A DNA stretch of 64,000 bases from Farysia itapuensis (lineage: Eukaryota; Basidiomycota; Ustilaginomycetes; Ustilaginales; Ustilaginaceae). The notes beneath the pieces were generated by a model, which did not search any database, was not told the DNA's origin, and saw only the letters and a program-made list of their open reading frames with translations. The stretch lies in contig JALBYC010000002.1 in assembly GCA_023212645.1 (NCBI GenBank), positions 620,001-684,000 of the forward strand, in the 5' to 3' direction. Position numbers and translations under genes: made by a program. Shown piece by piece: positions 39,978-50,460 of this stretch; positions within the stretch are counted from its first letter, which is position 1, and the number at the start of each line of letters is the position of its first letter.

Positions 39978-41108
39978 GACGATCGCGTCTGAGTAGTGGG
40001 CCCGGTGGGAACCAAGGAATGATCTTGGCAGACAAGGAACACTGGCGTCAAATTGCTGCGAGAGGGATGGACTCGAGCGCAATCGCGATGAAGGGAGGTG
40101 GGGTCGAGAGGATCTAGCGGATGGACGTGATGGCGTAAAGCACGGACGAAGCAGCCACGGACAGCATACAATCTCCAACGTCACGCTGAAAGGCGGATCG
40201 CGATTAGCAGAATACTCTCTCGCCGAACAGGCCGGCGAAAAAAAAAAAAACTTATGCTCTCTGAATTTTGACTGCTTGTAATTCGTGATCTTCGAACAGC
40301 CGCCAAGCGAGCCAAGGCAAAAATTGGAAGATTTCGTCCTCAGCGCAAACACTGTCGGCAAAGCCAAAACCTTGGACTGCGATCCGATTACAAGAGAGCG
40401 CGTGCCATGTTCACCTCTTGAGTAATCAATCTCAAGTCACGCCATGTGCGACCCCCTATAACCATCCTCCCTTACCTACACATGTGACTGTCATGCGGGG
40501 CGAGATGTGCATATGCTGCTGGCTGGATGGATGGACTTGGATAGCAAAGCTTTTCCATTGGCCCCTCGTGCTCACGGAACCAAATTGCCGGTCTGGATGC
40601 ATCTGCTGCTGCAGTCGAGCATGGCTTGCAGCCAAGCGCACCGTCATTTGCAACGCCCAAGCGCAATACAATGAATTTGAGCTCAGACCAGACCTGTGTA
40701 CCGCTCTCCTCGATTTTGACATTCGAGCCCTCGTGCATCATCGTCGGACTTTTGGCGCTTGCTTGCTGTGCGTGAATCGAAAGTAGCTTGCTGCGTTGCC
40801 AAGAAAGCTTGGCCACTTCACACGGGATACTTGATACTGAATTGCTCCGTCGCTTCAAATCGGGTGATACCGCGTCCATCCATCCAATAACGCGCGTCGC
40901 GACGATTTAGCGGAACGACAGGGAATCTGCTGCTCAGGTGATTTCACAATTTTTTAATTTTTCCGCATAACGCCGACTTTGTTAAATCATGATATTCCAG
41001 GTGTTCGCATATACGCATATTCGCATGATCGCATATGTGATTCGCATCGAGCATCTTCGAGCGTTGGCGTGCGTGGGCCGTGTGGCATATGCGGCCATCG
41101 GTAAGCAG
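39978..41108. other. Region upstream of ERG5 and downstream of GPI14
   Basis: About 1.1 kb. It holds an A-run near 40240-40251 (U-rich in the ERG5 leader if transcribed), long open but family-less extensions of the ERG5 frame, and an 8-bp repeat at 41005-41036. Other short frames lack support. I see no RNA gene. Confidence 0.5.
41005..41036. repeat. 8-bp minisatellite, (T/A)CGCAT-type, four units
   Basis: TCGCATAT, ACGCATAT, TCGCATGA and TCGCATAT follow each other without gap; further GCAT words follow at 41044 and 41051. It lies just downstream of the GPI14 stop. Confidence 0.8.
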
Positions 41109-42844
41109 CTATTGCGATTTCATAGTCTTCATAGAGGACTTGGACGATTCGATACGGTGTCGAGTCCAAGCTGAGAGGAACCAGCCGAGAAGAATGGTAT
41201 GAACCCCAAGTAGCAACAAGCTGGACGCCCAGATGCGAGCAAAGACCGGCTCTGCTTTGAATTCAAGCTGATACGCCTGGGAGAGCCACAAAGCTTGCGC
41301 GCCGATCCAAGCTGTCAAAGCAACGCCCGTCTCGGCACGTGTCGTCTTCAGACTTGGCCACACCAAAGGCAGCAGCCAGAGGAACCAAACGAAGTACTGA
41401 CTTGTGCACACTTTGTTGAAAGCGACGAAGGCGACCGTTTGAGCCGTCATTGCAGCGACCACATCCCGCTTGCCAAGCTGATAACCGACCAGCGTCACGG
41501 CGAGCAGCTGAGGCCCAAAAGACAGCAGGGTAGAGGAGAGCAGCTTGGAGATCGGCGAGGATGCAGCATCTGCATCTGTGAGATGATTCGCATAGCTGGA
41601 CAGGTGCGTACCCAGGAAGTATGGGCTGAAGTTGTGTCGATGGTCTACACGCTTGACGTGGTATATGAACGTGTGCTCCGTGAATGGTGATCCCCATCTG
41701 CAGAAATAGAAGAAGGCGTTAGTACTGCTAACACGAATGCATTTGACAGCGGTCGAACTCACATTGCCCAGGTGAACGCGTTGATGGTCATAAAGGTGAT
41801 GAAAGAGACCAGACCAAATTGTAGGCCGGCCGTGTGTCGTACCCAGAAGCCCAATTGCTTACGAGCCTTCGGTTCGTATGCAGACATTGTTGAGCTGTAC
41901 AGATGAGCCAACACTGGTACACCATATATGACTGGGAAAAGCTTGAAGTGCGTAGCAACACCAAGCATGATTGGGCCCATAAAAGCCTCTATAGACCAAT
42001 CTACGACTGGCAGCGCGCTCTCTGGCACCATAGGTCGATAGACAGCTTCATCGGTCTGTGTGTCGACGGTCGCTGTTCCACTACCATTCAGATGTACTGG
42101 CTTGAGTCCCAGAGGCGCTTCAGGATTGCTCTTCAGCAAGTAGTAGACAAAGAGCAGAACAGTAAGGCCGACGAGCGATTCTGAAGATCCCCGGGTTGAG
42201 ATCTGCGCTGGAATTGGATTCAATACCCACATTAGGCCAGGCAGATGATCATAGATGCCTGCAGCACTGCCCTGAGGCCGTCTGCCGTCTAGAATTAGCC
42301 ACATCAGATAGACGCAGATGAGGTCCGAGGCAGCAAAAAGCATTTTGCCAAAGTGTGTCCATCCTACCAGCTGGATGGGAGACAGAAGAACTGCCAGCCA
42401 AGGGGTGTACCTGTACGTCGGTCTGGCATAAGGGTCACCTACTGTTGCAATCGCCTGAAATATTGGCCGCGCAAATGCGTAGCAGACACTTGCGCCGCGG
42501 AAGAGCAGTGAGGTGCTACGAAAAGGCGAGTCGTCGTGATCTGAATGGTTGATGGGATCATTGAGCAGCAGAAAGCGTGCAGCAGCAGGCAAGAAACCAC
42601 GAGCACACTGCACGTCAGCTCGATCCAGCAAGTCAGCATCTGTCTCGTAGCTCGGATTACCAATCGTCTTGGCGAGGGGGCAGCCGTCGACGACGAGCTT
42701 TGCGGCATCTGTAAAAACAAAGTAGTCGACGTCCGTGAAAGGCAGCGTCTGCGTTCGGTCCTGATAGTCGCCCCAGACCAGGAGAGCGACTCGCAGTATC
42801 AAGCCAGCAGCCAGGTAGGTCAGGCGCCATGACGCCGTTTTCAT
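41109..42844 (-). CDS. GPI14: GPI mannosyltransferase I (PIG-M/Gpi14), two exons
   Basis: This ER membrane enzyme adds the first alpha-1,4-mannose to the GPI precursor using dolichol-phosphate mannose. Exon 1 is 42844-41763 and exon 2 is 41697-41109, with a 65-nt intron (GTGAGT donor, CTGCAG acceptor). The join gives FTWA-I-WGSPFTEHTFIYH followed by VDHRHNFSPYF, the PIG-M signature. The first luminal loop has the DxD-type motif in FTDVDYFVF. About ten hydrophobic segments are present over 556 residues, slightly long because of a polar loop near 250-275. It is divergent with the SelO gene, 262 bp away. Confidence 0.92.
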
Positions 42845-43106
42845 CTTCCTAGCACGTATGACTGGGTGAAGGCAATGTTCCGTCTTTCGCTCTTGCCTGG
42901 GGTTAAAGTGTTGTTCTCACGCATGCAGGGTACCTGGCTGCATGCGGCTCGTGGGAGTCGTGGCTGCCTGTGGCCGCTTCTCGCACGAGAACATTTTCGG
43001 CTTTCGGTAAAGCACCGACCCGCCCTCCACCTGTCTTCTTTCGCCACTGTTTCCCTGACAGCGATAGTCATACTGTCATAGTGAACGACGAACAGCACAC
43101 AGGTCG

Positions 43107-45738
43107 ATGCTGCTTGCGTTGTGTTCTTTGCCAAAGACAGCTCGCTTGTTCCCCACACCATACGTAGCGTCCTTGACAAAGTCGATTCGTCTGCAGTCGA
43201 CGGCCTCTCCCAATATGCATCAAGTCGATATTCTGCAACTGCCTCTCGTCCCAGCCGGCGAGAGGCTGACACTCAATCTACTCCCTGATCCTATCACGCC
43301 CGCAGCCAAGTCCATCGTGTCTAGTTCCCATTCGTCACCATCTCTTGTTCGCAGATCGCGTCCTGTCCTACAGGGCTCACATTTCTCCTACCTCTCGCCT
43401 CTGCCTTTGTCCTTCCCTTACGATTTCAAGCCCGATGAAGACGGAGAGGTCTCTCTCGGGGAGAAACATCAGAAAGAAGTCAACGATCTTTACAGCATGG
43501 ATGACTCGAAGCTCCCTCGCGAGGAGATGCAGAAGAAGCACGAGGCTCTGCAAAAGAAGCGTATGGACGAGATAGAAGCCACTCTCAGGCGCTATGAAGT
43601 CCAGATTCCCGACCTCTCCGGCAATAGCGCCTCTGAAGATGGCGGTCTCACGGGTATGCTTCCCCCTCGGAGACAGAGGCAGCATTTCCCTTCTGCACGC
43701 TTACTTGGCGTTTCACCTGCCGCCCTTCGCGATTGTCTTCCACACCTTGACGTTGGAGATGCTCTCGACTGGATAAAGTCGCACGATGGCCGCGATGGCC
43801 CCGAGTCATACAGCTCCGGTCCCATGGCCTCCGGCGCTTCAAGCAAGTCTGCTGCTCGAAATGTTCTCAGCGACTACCTATCTGGGCGCTTGATTGGAGT
43901 CAAAATTAGTGGCGACAAGGCCGAACACATGGAGGTCGACGACGACGTTGGCTTTGGCACAGATTACATGAAGATCAAAGAAAAGGTCATGAAAGAAGAA
44001 CAGCAAGGAGAGCCTTCTGAGGCTAGGATTGCACGGCGTCTCGACGAGCTCGAGCAGAGGCGACACGTGGGCAATAACAGCGACTATGCTCCGTGGTCAC
44101 TGTGCTATGCTGGGCATCAGTTCGGCGTCTGGGCCGGGCAACTCGGTGATGGTCGCGCGGTCACTTTGAAAGAGACAAAGAATCCAGAGACAGGCGAGCG
44201 CTGGGAAATCCAGCTCAAAGGTGCTGGTCGCACACCATACTCGCGATTCGCAGATGGTCTGGCCACGCTGACTAGCAGTGTACGGGAGTATCTGTGCAGC
44301 GAAGCTATGGGTGCCCTCGGCATTCCTACAAGTCGTGCTCTTGCCGTCATAGCGCTTCCTGAGCTTACAGTGATGCGAGAGCGACCCAACATGGCGGCTA
44401 TCACAACACGTATGTGCCCTTCGTGGCTCCGCATCGGCTCATTCCAAATTCACAGCTCTCGCTCGGAGTGGGAATCCGTTCGCATACTTGGAGAATACGT
44501 CGCGCATGACATCTTTGGCTGGCATGACGTCGTCAAAGGCGGAACGGCCTCGGATAATGCAAAGCGGCAGGCGTGGGCTCGACGCTTGGTGGAAGAAGTT
44601 GCCCGAAGAAACGCCAAGACCATTGCACTCTGGCAGGTCTATGGATTCATGCACGGCGTCATGAACACGGACAACATTGCGCTCACCGGTCACACCATCG
44701 ACTATGGTCCGTACGCTTTCATGGACCTTTACGACGAGGGTCAGATCTGCAATCACTCGGACGGTGAAGGACGTTACGCCTTCCGCCTGCAGCCTACCAT
44801 GGGAGTCTTTGCTATTCGACAGCTAGTTGAAGCTCTTGCCCCAGTCATTGGCTTCGAAATTGAGAATGAACGTGCTCCTGCACCTACTGAATTGCTGAAC
44901 GCCTCTTCGACACAGATTGATGAATGGCGAGAGCTCTGCTCGGACGAATTCTCGGAATCATCAGAGGCCGTATTCACAACGACGTTGCTCGAAGAGTGGA
45001 AGAAAGGGTACCAAACCCGCTTAGGTCTATCCACAGCAGGCAACGATGACAAGGCTTCCCTGTTCGACAAGTTGGGTGACGTCCTCGCAGACTTGGACTT
45101 TACTCATACCATGCGACAGTTGTGCCGCTTCCCGGCGTACCTTAAGTCACAGAATGCCACCGTTTCCGACGAAGACAAGTTGAAGAAGCTAGCAGCTTCA
45201 TTTGTTGATGGCGACGAGTCAACGCCAAAATGGTACGACGTTTCCACAGTCCCAGAATACGCCAGATCACAGAAGGCAGAGCAGGCGAAAGCTTGGCTGC
45301 GTACCTACGCCAAGCGTCTCCTCGAAGAAGGTGCAGATGGAGACAGAGTAACGGCGGAGATGAGAGCGAAAAATCCCAGCTTCGTTTTGCGGAACTGGCT
45401 GACCAACGAAGTTGCCAAAAGACTTGAAGAGAACAATAACACGAATGTTCTGACAAAGGTGCTGGAGGTACGTAGTGAGGGAGCTAGTTCCACATCCAGT
45501 TCTATGCTGACTCTGAAGCTTGTAACACAGATGGCGACACATCCTTTCGAAGATTGGGGTCTGCCGGGTCCCGGCAAGACTGACGCAGATGTTGAGGAAG
45601 AAGCTGTAAGTTGACCAGTCCCACACTCGAGCGCCCGACCAGCTCTGATCGACATTTCCCCCACTTCTTCCCTCATTACAGAAATTCTGTTCGCTTGGTG
45701 CGCCTTTGACTGGCAATTTGCCGTCTTGTTCCTCTTAA
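43107..45738 (+). CDS. SelO/YdiU-family protein AMPylase (Fmp40-like), two exons
   Basis: SelO proteins are mitochondrial pseudokinases that transfer AMP to protein substrates in redox control. Exon 1 is 43107-45605; a GTAAGT intron (45606-45681, TTACAG acceptor) leads to a short last exon 45682-45738. The 851-residue product starts with a mitochondrial-type presequence (MLLALCSLPKTARLF). Core motifs: APWSLCYAGHQFGVWAGQLGDG, QLKGAGRTPYSRFADG, SSVREYLCSEAM, NTDN and DYGPYAFMD. The last exon adds an end in SCSS, with Cys where the animal protein has selenocysteine. An insert of roughly 150 residues with a charged coiled-coil part precedes the core and is unusual. Confidence 0.92.
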
Positions 45739-45747
45739 TGTACAGTA

Positions 45748-47025
45748 TTACATGCTTTCGAGCAGACGTCGACATTGTCTTGCAGTGTCAAGTATATTTC
45801 CCGCTAGATAATGAGAGTTCGGATCCGCCTCAAAGTCCAGAACGAGGGGTAAAATGCGGTCTTTCACCCATTTGTCAGGGGGACGTGCCGATGACTGCGC
45901 TGCCGGTGTTTGCAAATTGTGCTGAACCATGTTCCAGAAGCCGAGCCAAGCCCAGCCCGCATCTTGGATGGCGAGATCCTGAACCAAAACGGCAAATTCA
46001 CTACGCCATGTGCCTTCTTCTTTGGCCGCACTATTCTCTCTGAGCAAGTCTTTGACATCGGAGAGGGACTCTTCGACGTGTGCTAGTTCTTGCTTGATTG
46101 AGCTGTACAGGCTAGGTAGGTTGACAGAGTTGCACCAGTTGCGATTTATCGAGATGCAATCTTCAAGGTTCTCTACCTGGTGGTACCAATTGGATGGAAC
46201 GAAGAGAGTCTCGCCCTGTTCCTGTACAACGGTCTGAACTTGCGCCCAGGCTAGTTGCAGCTGAGAATACTCTTTAGAAGTTTGACACGTCGATATGATC
46301 TGTTGAAGTGTCTCGATATCTGGCACTAGCTGTGACGTCTCCACCGCCGGGAACCTTCGCAGATGTGGAATGGATGAGGGCGGGAACATGTACCATACTT
46401 TGCGGCCCACAACATTGGTCGACCACGAGTACGATGTGTAGACATCTCGATGCAGAGCAGTGCGGGATCCTTTCGTTCCTGCATAAACAAAGCGAAAGTC
46501 GTCATCGCTCACAGTCGCAGATGTCGACTTATCGGGGACGATGTTGTTCATCCAATCGTCTGCAAACATGTCTGGCACTGAATAAGGCTCCTCCTTGTTT
46601 CTGTCAGTCGCATTTGCAAGAGTACGAAGCTGTCGAATCAAGTGCCAGTCTTTGATGTAGATTGAGTGTGTAGCGGGGGCGCTTCCTGCCTGGAACGCTC
46701 TGATGAGTTCAACGCTGTCTTTGATGGTCATGTCCTTCCTCTCTTCCTCGCCGTTCACGTCGCGAATCACGACAGGGGAGGTGTGACTTCCATAACTTCT
46801 AGCAAGGCTCTCCCAGTCGACAGCTTGACTTCCACCCGCTTGCCAATATCGCTGTTCCACAGCCGCCCAATTTCGCACCACAGCCAATGGCAGAATGCAA
46901 GGACGATTGGGAATCAGGCAGCGATCAAAGAATTCTTGGTAGCTCGGTGCATCTGGAAACCGGAGCGCCTGTGAACAATCCAGCTCAGGATCGACCGCAC
47001 TGGGAAGCGCGCGGAAAGAGCTCAT
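45748..47025 (-). CDS. JmjC-domain oxygenase, JMJD4-like
   Basis: This 425-residue 2-oxoglutarate/Fe(II) oxygenase resembles JMJD4, a lysyl hydroxylase of translation release factor eRF1 in animals. The iron ligands read His192 and Asp194 (TALHRDVYTSYSW) and His282 (PSNWYHQVENL). Other JMJD4-like segments are IPNRPCILP and ISINRNWCNS. The C-terminal helical part follows. The frame is open 40 codons upstream from a GTG with a Cys-rich run, but the first ATG is MSSFRALPS at 47025. Its stop lies 9 bp from the stop of the SelO gene, so the 3' UTRs must overlap the opposite coding strand. Confidence 0.87.
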   Translation of the reverse strand: MSSFRALPSAVDPELDCSQALRFPDAPSYQEFFDRCLIPNRPCILPLAVVRNWAAVEQRYWQAGGSQAVDWESLARSYGSHTSPVVIRDVNGEEERKDMTIKDSVELIRAFQAGSAPATHSIYIKDWHLIRQLRTLANATDRNKEEPYSVPDMFADDWMNNIVPDKSTSATVSDDDFRFVYAGTKGSRTALHRDVYTSYSWSTNVVGRKVWYMFPPSSIPHLRRFPAVETSQLVPDIETLQQIISTCQTSKEYSQLQLAWAQVQTVVQEQGETLFVPSNWYHQVENLEDCISINRNWCNSVNLPSLYSSIKQELAHVEESLSDVKDLLRENSAAKEEGTWRSEFAVLVQDLAIQDAGWAWLGFWNMVQHNLQTPAAQSSARPPDKWVKDRILPLVLDFEADPNSHYLAGNILDTARQCRRLLESM

Positions 47026-47285
47026 CACCTCGGCGCACCAGCGCTGCTCCAACCCTCTTCCTACGTCGAGACGCTTCCCGAAAGCATGGCGAGAGAGCAA
47101 CACTTTTTTGCTCGCAGATTTGCCTCCACATCGTCCACACCACACCTGTCAAATTTTGCCAAAATGTGCACACACCTTACCGCTTGCTCCACCCTGATTT
47201 CTATGTCAAGCTGTCAAGTATCGTCCTGCTCCTCCGCTCCTCCATGCACATATGGTATACGATTACAGGTGCAAATTGATAAAGG

Positions 47286-50201
47286 CTATTCATTAATTGT
47301 GGTATGTGTATCCGTGTCTGCTGGAAGGCTTCCGAGTCCAAACCGTCTCATGAGCGTCTCTACCGGACCAGAATGCGATCCAGGACCCGACGTGAAGGAT
47401 TGAGCCTGAAACGACTTGAGAAAATCGGCACCCTGCTGCGATTTTATCAATTCTTCGCTGCTCGTTCCGGTTTGACTCTTCGCCAGTCCTCTCCACAAGG
47501 ATGTCGGAAGGTCAGCATCGGCTTTGAGGAGATGTTTCATGAGCTCCTCGTCTGTGTCATCCAGATCAGATACGACCTTTTTGCTCTTAGATGAGGTACT
47601 GGGAAGTGAGGACTGTTGCGTGCGCTGCATATCAGCAAGCCGACTGTCCATCTCGTCCATGACGCTGTCAAATGTGTTCAGCTTAGTATCGGACGTCGTG
47701 CTGGTGGGCTTGGGTTTCTGTCCGTCGAAAGACGCCACGCCGTTGTCCTTAGCCTGTTCGGACTCCTTACTGGCGCTGTTGCCTTGAGTGTTGTTGATAA
47801 ACGTCGGCACGAACTTGCCCTGTTGCGCCCGGTCCTGCAAGATTTTGTTGTACTGCTCCTTTGATATGCCGAGGCTTGTTCGAGCAAACTCGAGCAGATT
47901 CACCATCTCTTCTTCGTCATCCATTTCAGGAATCTCAGGTATGTCGGCATCGTCTTCTCCAACGTCGTGCATGTCTGCTTCTTCGTCGGGATCCAGATCG
48001 TACTCTTTGGCAAGTTGTCTCCGAACTTCGGGCGAGGTTTCTTGCTCCAGATCGTCCGAGTCTGAGTCTGAGACACCTTCGTATGGCTGTCTTGACATAC
48101 TAGCTGAGATTTCCCGCATGTACTGCGAGGCAAGTCTACGTTGTAGCTCCGCTCCAGCTTGACTAAGGTGAGGTAGCGTTGCCACAACGGATGAGTCAGC
48201 GTTCGCGGGGTTGGTAGACGCAGCCTTTGCCGCTGCAAATTCATCGATCGAAGTCAAGAAGTCGGTCCCGTCTACGTTCGGTCTCAGACATTCCGATTTT
48301 GCAGCAGAGGATACTTGCTGCTGAGATTCAGCAGCACCAGAAGTTGTGGCCCACTCTTCCGCAGTCATTTGCGGGATCAGAGTATGCAAGAACTTGAGCC
48401 GATCTTCTGGAGTGCTTTGCTGTATGCGTTGCTGCACTTCACGCTGCATGCGACGCTCTTGCTCTTCCTCATCGAGGTCTTCAAACAGCAAGTCATCGTC
48501 ACTCAGCTCTTCATCTGCATCGACCTCGTCCTCAAAGAGGGCACCTTCAGCATCTGAGCGCGTCTTCATGAAGTTGTCAAGCTTGGAAGTGAAAGTGTTG
48601 ATACGGTTGAACGCGTCTTCTTCGCCTGATCCTGGTACGGGCTCACCCTCTGCCCTATCGTGCGTATTGGTAATGTCTTCGAGGTCCTGATTCGTTAGGT
48701 ACATCCAGTCGTCGGAATCTTCAAAATTGATGGGGCGCAACAACGCTTCCTCTGGGCGCACAATTGTTAGCTCTGTCATATTGACGGAAGGCTGCCTTCG
48801 CAACGCATCGACGGCTCCACTGAACTTGAGGTCAGGGCTAGAGCTGACATCTTGTTCATTGTCAGTGGCATCGGCATTGACCAACTGCATGGCCTCAGAT
48901 TCCAGGAATTTGTAGCGTGCGCTTCCTTCAACTTCCTCGCCAAAGTAGCCTAGCTTCTGCAGCTTTGACATGAAATCGCTGCTGTTGCCTGCCGAATTGT
49001 AATTCCTGCTCGCAGTATTTGCCACGGTTGCTCGCCGTGATCTGGACAGTGACTCGTCGTATGCCATTTCTATGCCACACCATACTTTCGCTCCTAGATC
49101 TCGCCACTTCCCTTCGCACATGTCCGAATCTTGGCTCTCGCCAGCAGAGCGAGGAGTGTGATGCAGGCGCATACGGTACTTTTCGACAGCCGCTTGCCAC
49201 TCCCGTCCTAGCTGACGTGGAGGAAAGAATCTGTCGTAGGATAGCTGAGCATACAGATAGCGCGTCATCCTGACTGGAGTCAAGACAACCGTCTGATCGA
49301 ACAACCTATTCGTCGAGCCGACAGAAGTAACTGGAGGAGGAAAATGGGTCATCTTCGAGCTGGCTCTTGAGCTCATGACGTCTCGAGATTGTATAGCTGT
49401 GACACAAGTTGAGATGAGCTGAGGCTCCATGGTCAACAGCTGTGCCACACTACGAGGCAGGTAGGCTAGAGTTTTGTGCTGGATGTCGGTCGCTGCAGTT
49501 GGATAGTCCCGAGTACGAGCCAAGGCAGTAGCCTCCAAGTCTTCAGGCGCTCGAGTCAATATACTTGCATCGCGAACTTTTGCAATGGCTGCACCTTGGT
49601 CGATGCTGGTCTTCCCCTCAGAGAGTAGATGGGGAGTGACGAGATGCAGGTGTCCATCGTAGAGCCACACGCGATTGGAAGCATTTTCTGGCGTGATCCA
49701 GATTGGTAGCTTTGAAGCCGCTTCGATGAGAAGAAATTGTCCATCCTCGTTCTCTACGCTGATGACAAGCTGATGATGGCGGAGTTGTTTCGTGGCTTCG
49801 ACAAGCAAGAAAGTGGCGAACCATTCATCTTCAACGCAATCTCCGCCGGTACGCAGACGAAAGACGAGGTGTGGAGGTGCTTGGATTGCGAGACGCTTGC
49901 GCCGGTCTACACCTTGCTCAATGGATACAGTGGGACCCTCCTTGTGCCAAATATAACGGCCTCCTATAGCGTGGGAAGCCCTGTCATCTATAAGTTTGAG
50001 CAGTTCACTCCTGAGCGCTACGAGTTGAGCAAGTGTGTCAGGACTGCCAGACGTGCTGTCCGGTAGCAAGACAGGGAAGATTTTAGCTACGACGCCTTGT
50101 TGCTTTTCCGCAGCTGCCGACGCCGAGAGAAGACCATTGACGTCCGAGAACGGCAAAGCTCCGATGCAATCTTCCTCTCCTCCCCCACCGAATGTCGGCA
50201 T
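47286..50201 (-). CDS. Ecdysoneless (Ecd/SGT1-like) family protein
   Basis: This 971-residue protein belongs to the Ecd family, which in animals and fission yeast acts with Prp8 in splicing and in transcription. The N-terminal half has the family pattern: RYIWHKEGPTVSI, DCVEDEWFATFLLVEATKQ, ASKLPIWITPENASNRVWLYDGHLHLV, and LPRSVAQLLTMEPQLIS. Most of the C-terminal half is acidic and disordered with Asp/Glu clusters (LFEDLDEEEQERRM), then short helical motifs (VNLLEFARTSLGISKEQYNKIL). The start is the first ATG. It is divergent with ULP1. Confidence 0.85.
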   Translation of the reverse strand: MPTFGGGGEEDCIGALPFSDVNGLLSASAAAEKQQGVVAKIFPVLLPDSTSGSPDTLAQLVALRSELLKLIDDRASHAIGGRYIWHKEGPTVSIEQGVDRRKRLAIQAPPHLVFRLRTGGDCVEDEWFATFLLVEATKQLRHHQLVISVENEDGQFLLIEAASKLPIWITPENASNRVWLYDGHLHLVTPHLLSEGKTSIDQGAAIAKVRDASILTRAPEDLEATALARTRDYPTAATDIQHKTLAYLPRSVAQLLTMEPQLISTCVTAIQSRDVMSSRASSKMTHFPPPVTSVGSTNRLFDQTVVLTPVRMTRYLYAQLSYDRFFPPRQLGREWQAAVEKYRMRLHHTPRSAGESQDSDMCEGKWRDLGAKVWCGIEMAYDESLSRSRRATVANTASRNYNSAGNSSDFMSKLQKLGYFGEEVEGSARYKFLESEAMQLVNADATDNEQDVSSSPDLKFSGAVDALRRQPSVNMTELTIVRPEEALLRPINFEDSDDWMYLTNQDLEDITNTHDRAEGEPVPGSGEEDAFNRINTFTSKLDNFMKTRSDAEGALFEDEVDADEELSDDDLLFEDLDEEEQERRMQREVQQRIQQSTPEDRLKFLHTLIPQMTAEEWATTSGAAESQQQVSSAAKSECLRPNVDGTDFLTSIDEFAAAKAASTNPANADSSVVATLPHLSQAGAELQRRLASQYMREISASMSRQPYEGVSDSDSDDLEQETSPEVRRQLAKEYDLDPDEEADMHDVGEDDADIPEIPEMDDEEEMVNLLEFARTSLGISKEQYNKILQDRAQQGKFVPTFINNTQGNSASKESEQAKDNGVASFDGQKPKPTSTTSDTKLNTFDSVMDEMDSRLADMQRTQQSSLPSTSSKSKKVVSDLDDTDEELMKHLLKADADLPTSLWRGLAKSQTGTSSEELIKSQQGADFLKSFQAQSFTSGPGSHSGPVETLMRRFGLGSLPADTDTHTTINE

Positions 50202-50460
50202 AGCCGTTTAGTCAAATCGGCTACCAGATGTGACCGACGTGAGGGGATGGCTATAGCTGAGTTACTTCGACTCCACTTCCAATTCACACATTCACATTTT
50301 GGTGAAATTTTTCTCGGACTTCGGAAGATTGAGTTCATGCGCGGAGCTGCCAAAGTCGCGTCTTCGGGTCTTCCGGTATCCTTTTGACACGGTGTGACAC
50401 GAGATATCCAGCTTTCCTCATCTCTCCTCTGTACAGAATCAGGCGGAGAGCTGTGCTCAT

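Noticed and set aside
39978..40367. In-frame extension of the ERG5 first exon
   Set aside because: It has no similarity to Erg5, contains a homopolymer-coded Phe run, and the membrane-anchored N-terminus fits the ATG at 39977.
47026..47145. Cys-rich N-terminal extension of the JMJD4-like protein
   Set aside because: Opens only from a GTG; first ATG at 47025 gives a normal family N-terminus.
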